NCBI RefSeq assembly: GCF_009865215.1
Contig: NZ_WWJX01000098.1
Coordinates: 1-40,685 of the forward strand
Source: Streptomyces sp. SID3343
GTDB lineage: Bacteria; Actinomycetota; Actinomycetes; Streptomycetales; Streptomycetaceae
Direction: 5' to 3'
Length of the DNA stretch: 40,685 nt
Shown here in pieces: positions 34,725-40,685 of this stretch (position 1 is its first letter; the number at the start of each line of letters is the position of its first letter). The translations under genes and the position numbers were made by a program. The notes beneath the pieces are model-generated. The model was not told the DNA's origin and ran no database searches. It was given only the letters and a program-made list of their open reading frames with translations.

Positions 34725-35012
34725 GTGTCCGTGTCCGTTGCCAGGCCTGTGCAGCGTGCTGTGGTCTACCTCCAGACTGTGGTGGTGGAGGCGGCTCTGG
34801 GGGAAGGCGGGAGCGCCGTACGTCGTCTCGACGCGATCATGGGGCTGCCGGTCGAGGATCTGTCGACGTTGGCGAGGGTGGTCGCCGACTACGTCGGTCG
34901 CGCCGTGGTCGTCACGGGCCGCGGCCGGGTCCCGGAGCCGGCGTCGACCGTCGGTGGTGGCGTCGGCTCGGGTGAGAGCGGTGGGGTGGGCGGGACTTCG
35001 CTGTGGGTGTGA
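34725..35012 (+). CDS. Hypothetical protein, first of a coupled pair
   Basis: This encodes 95 residues from GTG: VSVSVARPVQRAVVYLQTVV, VEAALGEGGSAVRRLDAIMG, LPVEDLSTLARVVADYVGRA, then a Gly-rich tail. A purine-rich GAGAGG precedes the start. No family was recognised; the helical pattern of the first 70 residues looks real, and the tail is low-complexity. Its TGA overlaps the ATG of the next gene (TGATG), which implies translational coupling, so the two small proteins may form a complex. Confidence 0.5.
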   Translation: MSVSVARPVQRAVVYLQTVVVEAALGEGGSAVRRLDAIMGLPVEDLSTLARVVADYVGRAVVVTGRGRVPEPASTVGGGVGSGESGGVGGTSLWV

Positions 35013-35230
35013 TGTCCGCGTGGTCCGCGCGGGAACCCGATCGGTTCGACGCTCTGCTGCGTGCGGGCGCGGGGGATCGGGCCGAGGGAGCGGGCGGGGC
35101 GGGTGACGTGTTCGCCTATGCGTTGGACTGGACCGGTTGGGTGGCGGCCGACGGGGTCGACCCGCGGGTCCTGCTCGCGGTGTTGAGCGAGGCGATGACC
35201 GAGCACGGCCCGTCCGGCCTGGACTGGTAG
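35012..35230 (+). CDS. Hypothetical protein, second of a coupled pair
   Basis: This encodes 72 residues: MSAWSAREPDRFDALLRAG, AGDVFAYALDWTGWVAADG, VDPRVLLAVLSEAMTEHGP. It is acidic and small, with several Trp. It begins inside the stop of the preceding gene (TGATG). No domain was identified. The helical C-terminus and acidic nature fit a small regulatory or chaperone-like partner, but that is a guess. Confidence 0.5.
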   Translation: MSAWSAREPDRFDALLRAGAGDRAEGAGGAGDVFAYALDWTGWVAADGVDPRVLLAVLSEAMTEHGPSGLDW

Positions 35231-35993
35231 CCGGACGACGTCGAGGCGACGGCCGGAGCGCGGGATCGGGTGTCGGGAGGGGGAGCGTCGTTCCCGGAGA
35301 CCGGGTGGCTCGCCGAGGCTCACGACGCTGTTGAGGGCCGGCGGGCGGGTCGGTGTGCGCGTGGCCGGCGACGGCCGACCTCGGACGTGGGGGTCGTGCG
35401 CACGGGCGTGTCGGGGTGAGGTGGGGCGGTCGTTCGTCCCGTGGTTCGATCGTCGGCCTCGGTGGTGGCCCGCGTCGGAGGGTCGCCGGCATCTCCTCGC
35501 GCAAGAGCCCGGAACGGGCGGTGCGGTCCGTGCCGCAGGGTCGCCTCGGCGTGTGGGTGGCGGCGGGAGCCCGGGAACGTCCGTGGCGGACGTGGGGCGT
35601 TGCCGTACGGCGACCGACCGGTCGCGGCGTCGGCGCGTGGGGATCCGCCGACCGGGTCGACGCCGGGAGGGAGCGGCGGTGGCCACGCGCGGCGCCTCGG
35701 GGTGTCTTCGGGACGCGCCGACTGTGAGGGGTGTCGGGCGTGGTGGTGTGGCGCTCCCCGTGTCCACACGAGTCGTTGGGGCCGCGGACACCCGGACGGG
35801 TCGTCTGTGCGGATTCGGTGTTCGTCGGTTGGTGTCGCGGGGGTCGGCGACCGGGTTGTGGCAACGTCGACGGTGACGACCGGCCGGACGGGTCGTTCGC
35901 GGCCGGATGTCCGGATTGCGGTTCGTCCGGGGCGAACGCGGAACGAGAGGCGTGAGGTCCCGGAGGCTTTGTCGGGTGTTCGGAGGAAGGGAT
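35231..35993. other. G-skewed region without a supported gene
   Basis: About 760 bases with G clearly above C on the plus strand and many CGG, GGTCG and GTGGG runs. Open frames occur on both strands but translate to Arg/Gly/Ser-rich sequences without family features or ribosome binding sites. It may be decayed coding DNA or spacer. Confidence 0.5.
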
Positions 35994-36212
35994 GTGGATA
36001 TGGGGACGGGCGAGTCGCGGGCGGACGGATTCGCGCGGGAGATGGCCGAGGCCGGTGCCGGTGCGGAGGGGGACGCGATGAGTCGGGCGTTGGCGTGGTT
36101 GTCGGTCTCGTATCGCCGTGCTGCCGAGCCGCGTGGGTGCGGGGGGCACGGCGGGGCGTCCCCGGAGCGGGCGTGTTCGGAGGGCGGCGGCGGGGAGTCG
36201 GGTCGTTCCTGA
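35994..36212 (+). CDS. Small hypothetical protein
   Basis: This encodes 72 residues from GTG (or 70 from an ATG two codons later). GGAGG lies 8 nt upstream, which supports the gene despite its size. It reads MGTGESRADGFAREMAEAG, AGAEGDAMSRALAWLSVSYRR, then a Gly/Ser-rich end. The central amphipathic helix is plausible, but no family is recognised. It stands alone between a non-coding stretch and the glycosyltransferase gene. Confidence 0.4.
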   Translation: MDMGTGESRADGFAREMAEAGAGAEGDAMSRALAWLSVSYRRAAEPRGCGGHGGASPERACSEGGGGESGRS

Positions 36213-36435
36213 GCCGGTTCGTCGCGGTTGTGACGGTCGGGGTTCGTGGAGTCGCGGTCGCCGTCCGAGTGGTTGTGTCAGGGTGGGAGCGCTGGTCGGG
36301 GCCTGTGGGCTTTGGACGGTCGCGGCGCGTTCGGCCGTGTCGCGTCGTCGCCCGTGCGAGAACGTGGGTGGGGCGCTCTTTCTTTGTCGGGGATGGGTTC
36401 GGTGACGCCCGGGCCGTTGACGAGGGGTGGGCCCG

Positions 36436-37311
36436 ATGTCGGGCGAGTCGGTTGCCGTGGTGATCGTGACGTACAACCGTCGGGACATGCTGCGGGAGTC
36501 CTTAGGGGCGTTCGCGGCGCAGAGCCGGCCGGTGGACGAGATCATCGTGGTCGACAACGCGAGTTCGGACGACACCGGCGCGATGCTCGCCGCGGAGTTC
36601 CCGGACGTGACGTGGCTGCGGTTGGAGGAGAACACCGGCCCGGCGGGCGGCTACGCCGCCGGGTTGTCCGCCGCGCTGGAGCGCGGGCACCGGTGGATGT
36701 GGTTGTTCAACGACGACGACCGTCCGTTGCCCACCGCCTTGGAGGAACTCCTGGAGGAGGCGGCCCGGTTGCCGGGGCGTACCGGCATCCTGGGCACGTG
36801 GTTGGTGGACGACCGGGGTGAGAAGTCGGTCCTGGGCCTGGGCTGGCGGCACCGGCACGTGCCCGCGCCGCCCCCTCCGGACGGCGGGTCGTACCCGGTG
36901 GACGTGTTGATCTTCGCGGGCGCGTTGGTCTCGGCCGCGCTGGTCGCCGAGGTCGGGGTGCCCAGGGCGGAGTACTTCGCGATGTGCGAGGAGTTGGAGT
37001 TCTGCCTGCGGGCGCGCCGCGCCGGGTGGGGAATCCGGATCCTCCCCAGGCATCTGACGGTGACCCTGCACGAGGGGGCGGCGCGGGATCCGCTGTGGCG
37101 GTTGTACTACCAGACGCGCAATCAGTTGGTGATGAGCGTGGGTCACCGCTCGCCGGCCGAGGTGTTCTTCTGGGCGGTGCGGCAGGGCAAGTTCACCGTC
37201 GCGACGTTGCTGTGGCAGGACCGCAAGACGCAGCGCTTGCGGATGCGGGCCCGCGGCGCCTGGGACGGTGCGCGCGGTGTCACCGGCCGTACGGTGGAGC
37301 CGCGCGGGTAG
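36436..37311 (+). CDS. Family 2 glycosyltransferase
   Basis: This encodes 291 residues. The GT-A fold is evident: VAVVIVTYNRRDMLRESL (about 6-23), IIVVDNASSDDTGAML, ENTGPAGGYAAGL, and the metal-binding acidic motif WLFNDDDRPLP (Asp93-95). The middle has AEYFAMCEELEFCLRARRAG, the acceptor-side ED-type motif, and the end LYYQTRNQLVMSV. The pattern is close to GlfT/rhamnosyl-type transferases that act on cell-wall or exopolysaccharide chains. The ATG is preceded by GAGGGG; a GTG 9 nt upstream is possible. No other sugar genes are near, so its pathway is unknown. No membrane segment is predicted. Confidence 0.9.
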   Translation: MSGESVAVVIVTYNRRDMLRESLGAFAAQSRPVDEIIVVDNASSDDTGAMLAAEFPDVTWLRLEENTGPAGGYAAGLSAALERGHRWMWLFNDDDRPLPTALEELLEEAARLPGRTGILGTWLVDDRGEKSVLGLGWRHRHVPAPPPPDGGSYPVDVLIFAGALVSAALVAEVGVPRAEYFAMCEELEFCLRARRAGWGIRILPRHLTVTLHEGAARDPLWRLYYQTRNQLVMSVGHRSPAEVFFWAVRQGKFTVATLLWQDRKTQRLRMRARGAWDGARGVTGRTVEPRG

Positions 37312-38238
37312 CAGCCGGGCGTCGGTGTGCCGCGAGTACGGCACGGCCCGACTTCTCCCGACCCTCGACGTCGTGGCGTGGCCGCCGGGACGCTCTCGGC
37401 CACGCGCGAGTTTCGCCCGGGACGTCGCCCGTCAGTCGTGTCCGTGGACTCCGCCTCCTTCGCCGTGGGGTCGCAGGGCCGCCGTGCCTGCCCTGGGGCG
37501 GGACCGGCCCAGTGGAGGAGCGGTCGGCAGGCCGGTCGTGTGAGCGTCGCCGTGCCGGTCGCGGTGGCGACCCCGAAGCCGGTGTCTCCCGCCCGGCCGT
37601 GCATGGTCACCAGGCGTCGCGTTCGCCGATGTTCGCCGAAGCAGTGGGTCGGCTTCGTCCGCGCGGTGGCGCGGCTCGGGTCTCGGCTCGGCTCCCCGGG
37701 GCGCGTCGGGGAGATTCCGCGCGTGGCGGCGCTCGATCGGCGCTGCGATCGAGGCAGGCGGGTTCGGGCGGCCCCGTCGCACGACGAGTGCGATGTGCCC
37801 GCAGGTCCCGAGCAAGGGACGACGGCGCCGGGCCGCCGTGCGCGGGCAGCAAAACGCGTGCCCTTTTCAGATCTTGTCGAGGAATAACCCGACCATTCGT
37901 CGGAAAAACTGGGAACCTCCCTCTTGGGATCCTGTATCGGTGTAATGGATATTCGATCGAATTAGGCCAACTTTTCGGATAGCAGAAAAGGTTGACATGA
38001 ACCTCGCGTGCGCGGGCAGTGGCGAACCCGCAGGTGACGATCCCCGCACGGAGTGTGTGTCCCGAAGATTTGTCCGATGGCAACTGTTTGCGGTGTCGGG
38101 CGAATGAACTTCGAGATTGGCCGATTGATTCGTCACGGAAAACAATACTTTGAGATAGCTGGTCGACTTTTCCCCCGGCCCACTCCAACCTTCTGGTGCT
38201 CGCACCCCACCGTGGGGTGCGCAGGCCCTGGGGGATCG
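37312..38238. other. Long leader region ahead of the RHS gene, no supported gene
   Basis: The first 550 bases are GC-rich and without convincing genes. From about 37850 to 38170 the DNA becomes markedly richer in A and T, as expected for a promoter zone. It contains a small hairpin (CCGAC/GTCGG near 37889-37903, followed by AAAA) and a 36-codon ORF (37997-38107, preceded by AAAAGG) that could be a leader peptide but has no other support. Confidence 0.5.
38202..38220 (+). promoter_or_regulatory. Hairpin just upstream of the RHS start
   Basis: GCACCCCA (38202-38209) and TGGGGTGC (38213-38220) pair perfectly over 8 bp with a 3-nt loop. It ends 18 nt before the ATG at 38239, next to the GGGGGA ribosome binding site, so it may affect translation initiation or mRNA stability. 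Confidence 0.45.
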
Positions 38239-40685
38239 ATGAAGGAAACCCGAGCTCGGCGCGCCCGCAAGCGCTCCGACCGGTCCGGCAACACCGCGAT
38301 ACGCGCCGGCGCAGTGTCCGCGTTCACCGCGTTGGCACTGGTTGCGGCCCTGACGCCGTTCCAGGCGTCCGCCGCACCGGACGCGCCCGCCGCACCGAAG
38401 ACCAAGTGGGGACACGGCACCACCCAACCCCTGCCACCCGCCCCGCACGGCAAGACCAAGGCCCCGCCGAACCTGCCCCGCACGGGCGGTGCGCAGTCGC
38501 GCGGCGCGATCACTACGCTCGCCGGCCCCGACTGGGACGCCGGCGACGTGCCGTGGCACAACTACCAGGGATACCGACTCAACGACTCCACCGTCGCCAG
38601 GGTGGACGTGTCCACCGGCAACCTGATGATCGCCTCCACCGACCTCGACATCGCAGGCGTGGGCCAACGCCTGCAGGCGAGCCGCACCGCGAACTCGTTC
38701 TGGACCGGCAGCAAGGGCAGCCTGGGCCTGCAACTGTTCAACTACCAGCGCGGCCTGACCGAGACCGCCACCGCGGTCGACATCCAGGGCGAGTCCGGCA
38801 ACACCATGTCGTTCCCGAAGAAGACCGGCGGCGGCTTCGACCCCGCCAAGGGCTACAAGGCCGACCTGACCAAGGACGGCGCCGGCGTCTACACCCTCAC
38901 CTGGCGCAAGGACGGGAAGAAGGAGACGTTCACCGCCGCCGACGGCCTGACCTCGATCACCGAACGCAACGGCGGGAAGATCACCGTCGTGCGCACCGGC
39001 ACCGACACGGTGCGCGCCACCGAGACGCGCTCCGGGCGTTGGGTCGAACTGCACCCTGCGGGCAGCGGGCCCGACATCGGCGACGGCCCGCAGTGGAAGA
39101 ACCTCGCCGTCGTCGACAACGCCGGCCGCACCGCCACGTATCGCCTGGTCCGCAACATCGACCCCAACGGCTGGCAGTGGGTCGTCGGCAAGGTCGACGA
39201 CGTCAACGGCGAAACCGTCCGGTACGCGTACGACAACGACGAACGCGTCACGCAGATCACCACCGCGATGGGCCACATCACCCGCTTTACCTACGACACC
39301 TCCAGCCGCGTCACCTCCGTCACGCAGATCACCGACCTGCCCACCGGCCAGGAAGCCGTCACGCTGTACGCGTACTCGGCGGCCCACGGCGTCGCGGGCA
39401 CCACCACCGTCACCGACCCTCGGTTGAACGCCACCGTGTTCGCCGTCCAGGCCGACGGTCACGTCGACCGCGTCACCGACGCCCAGGGCCACAAACGCGA
39501 CACCACCTACGACATCAACGGCAACGTCCAGACCGCCGTCGACGCCATGGGCACCGGAAGCAACCCCGGAAACGTCACCACCTACGGCTGGGACGCCGCC
39601 GGCAACCTCACCTCCACCCAGATGCCCACCGGCGCCACCGCCTCCCTCACCGGTTACCAGACCTACGCCGGCGCGCAGTTGCCCGCGTCGTTGACCGACC
39701 CCAACGGTGACAAGACGTCGTACTCCTACGACACCTCCGGCAACACCCTGGGCGTCAGCGACGCCACCACCGGCGGATCCGGAGCGCAGCTCACCTACAC
39801 CTACAACCCGGCGAGCCCGACCTGCGGCGGGTTCAAGGGTCAGCGCTGCACGTCCAAGGACGCCAATCTCAACACCACCGACTTCACGTACAACACCACC
39901 GGCGACCTGACGAACGTCGCGGCCCCCGCGCCGCTGGGCGACACCGTCTACACCTACGACAACCTCGGCCGCACGAGCACCGCCAAGGACGGCCGCAACA
40001 TCACCACCACCTACACCTACGACAACCACGACCGCGTCAAGACCGTCGCCACCCCCGGCAAGTACGTCGCCTACGACTACGACAAGGACGGCAACCAGAC
40101 CAAGCGCACCGACGCCGCCGGCACCGTCAAGGTCGAATACGACGACCTCGGCCGCGAATGGCGCCGCACCCTGGTCGGCGGCGACCAGACCACCCTGCAC
40201 TACGACGCCGCAGGCAACGTCATCCGTTACGACGACCCCATGGGCCGCGTCCTCTACGACTACGACACCCTCAACAACCTCACCAAGGTCACCGACCCCC
40301 TCGGCGGCGAGACCACGTTCGCCTACAACGCCAACGGCGCCCGCACCTCCACCACCTACCCCGGCGGCGTCGTCCAAGCCGTCGACCTGGACACCAGCGG
40401 CCGCCCCAAGCAGGTCAAGGCCACCAAAGGCACGACCTCCTTGTCGGAACTGAACTACACCTACGCGTACGGGGCCTCGAACACCGACGGATCCAAGTTC
40501 CGCACCCGCACCGACGGCGCCGGTGTCAAGAACACCTACACCTACGACACCCTGGGCCGGCTGACCAACGCCCGCGAGACCGACAGCGCGAACACCCAAC
40601 TCGCCGCCTGGCTCTACTGCTACGACAAGGCCGGCAACCTCACCGCCACCTCCACCACGACCACCGCGTGCGGCTCCGCGGGCAC
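38239..40685 (+). CDS. Secreted RHS/YD-repeat protein, N-terminal part (runs off window)
   Basis: At least 815 residues without a stop. A signal peptide is clear: basic start MKETRARRARKRSDRSG, hydrophobic AVSAFTALALVAALTPF and a likely cleavage ASA-AP after residue 45. A spacer and an N-terminal beta domain (about 95-300) follow, then YD repeats from about 330 onward: YDNDERVTQITTAMG, YDTSSRVTSVTQI, YDNLGRTSTAKDG, YDKDGNQTKRTDAAG, YDDLGREWRRTLVGG. In such proteins the repeats wrap into a shell that encloses a C-terminal toxin. The toxin and any immunity gene would lie beyond the window edge. GGGGGATCG precedes the ATG, and no frame break is seen. Confidence 0.92.
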   Translation, partial: MKETRARRARKRSDRSGNTAIRAGAVSAFTALALVAALTPFQASAAPDAPAAPKTKWGHGTTQPLPPAPHGKTKAPPNLPRTGGAQSRGAITTLAGPDWDAGDVPWHNYQGYRLNDSTVARVDVSTGNLMIASTDLDIAGVGQRLQASRTANSFWTGSKGSLGLQLFNYQRGLTETATAVDIQGESGNTMSFPKKTGGGFDPAKGYKADLTKDGAGVYTLTWRKDGKKETFTAADGLTSITERNGGKITVVRTGTDTVRATETRSGRWVELHPAGSGPDIGDGPQWKNLAVVDNAGRTATYRLVRNIDPNGWQWVVGKVDDVNGETVRYAYDNDERVTQITTAMGHITRFTYDTSSRVTSVTQITDLPTGQEAVTLYAYSAAHGVAGTTTVTDPRLNATVFAVQADGHVDRVTDAQGHKRDTTYDINGNVQTAVDAMGTGSNPGNVTTYGWDAAGNLTSTQMPTGATASLTGYQTYAGAQLPASLTDPNGDKTSYSYDTSGNTLGVSDATTGGSGAQLTYTYNPASPTCGGFKGQRCTSKDANLNTTDFTYNTTGDLTNVAAPAPLGDTVYTYDNLGRTSTAKDGRNITTTYTYDNHDRVKTVATPGKYVAYDYDKDGNQTKRTDAAGTVKVEYDDLGREWRRTLVGGDQTTLHYDAAGNVIRYDDPMGRVLYDYDTLNNLTKVTDPLGGETTFAYNANGARTSTTYPGGVVQAVDLDTSGRPKQVKATKGTTSLSELNYTYAYGASNTDGSKFRTRTDGAGVKNTYTYDTLGRLTNARETDSANTQLAAWLYCYDKAGNLTATSTTTTACGSAG

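Noticed and set aside
33642..36635. 997-residue minus-strand open frame
   Set aside because: Only the last 103 codons look coding. The rest is antisense to plus-strand genes and reads as Pro/Arg/Thr-rich sequence typical of the reverse of high-GC DNA.
37997..38107. 36-codon ORF with AAAAGG upstream of the RHS gene
   Set aside because: Possible leader peptide, but length and composition give no independent support; mentioned only within the leader region.
37867..40599. 910-residue minus-strand open frame
   Set aside because: It is antisense to the RHS gene with its signal peptide and YD repeats; its Gly/Val-rich translation is the mirror of the repeats.
1..40685. tRNA, rRNA or cas genes
   Set aside because: No T-arm-like motif with a plausible cloverleaf, no rRNA-like stretch and no Cas protein signature was seen by eye.

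Overview
The window is high-GC DNA with GTG starts, GGAGG-type ribosome binding sites and at least one probable leaderless start. The protein families present (FxLD lanthipeptide system, secreted YD/RHS proteins, DUF4429-SHOCT, RsbW-like ATPase, XRE regulators with TPR-like C-termini) point to a Streptomyces-like actinomycete. No rRNA, tRNA, replication or other housekeeping gene was seen. The mix of defence genes, toxins, insertion-sequence ends and broken biosynthetic genes looks like accessory DNA, probably a chromosome arm or an old genomic island.

Left part (0-9.8 kb): an IS5-type transposase end, a small Imm32-like gene, an AbiEii-type nucleotidyltransferase with a small partner gene, an isolated N-terminal domain of a large conflict-type protein, and an intact two-gene operon of CHAT (caspase-like) proteases, the first carrying a TPR-like array. 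A terminator zone and a membrane metallophosphoesterase follow.

Middle left (9.9-19.4 kb): a graveyard. Scraps of a GH78 rhamnosidase, a type I PKS ketosynthase, an NRPS condensation domain, an ISL3 transposase, a lone CRISPR-like repeat and a multiply frameshifted RHS-HINT-toxin gene surround an apparently intact tetR-MFS efflux pair and a SAM methyltransferase. A repeat protein of LRV/HEAT type ends in foreign sequence that may be an integration scar.

Central island (19.5-29.6 kb): a protein with an N-terminal HTH-like domain fused to a DnaB-type helicase; a divergent 50-residue membrane peptide; a 1465-residue NACHT/STAND ATPase with a C-terminal PD-(D/E)XK nuclease motif; a DUF4429-SHOCT protein; a NucS/DUF91-like nuclease; and an XRE regulator cut short by an in-frame TAG. 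This is the best candidate in the window for an undescribed anti-phage system. The sensor-nuclease, the helicase and the membrane peptide are packed together and share intergenic regions.

Right part (29.8-40.7 kb): remnants of an FxLD lanthipeptide locus (frameshifted methyltransferase, precursor without its own stop), a broken KAP NTPase, an RHS C-terminus with a hydrophobic tip followed by a two-TM candidate immunity gene, a strong bidirectional terminator, a divergent pair of regulators (one with a TGA at codon 19), three small hypothetical genes, a family 2 glycosyltransferase, and the signal-peptide-bearing start of a large secreted RHS protein that leaves the window. Single-base frame breaks and in-frame stops recur across the window. 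They may be true decay or, in part, sequence error.
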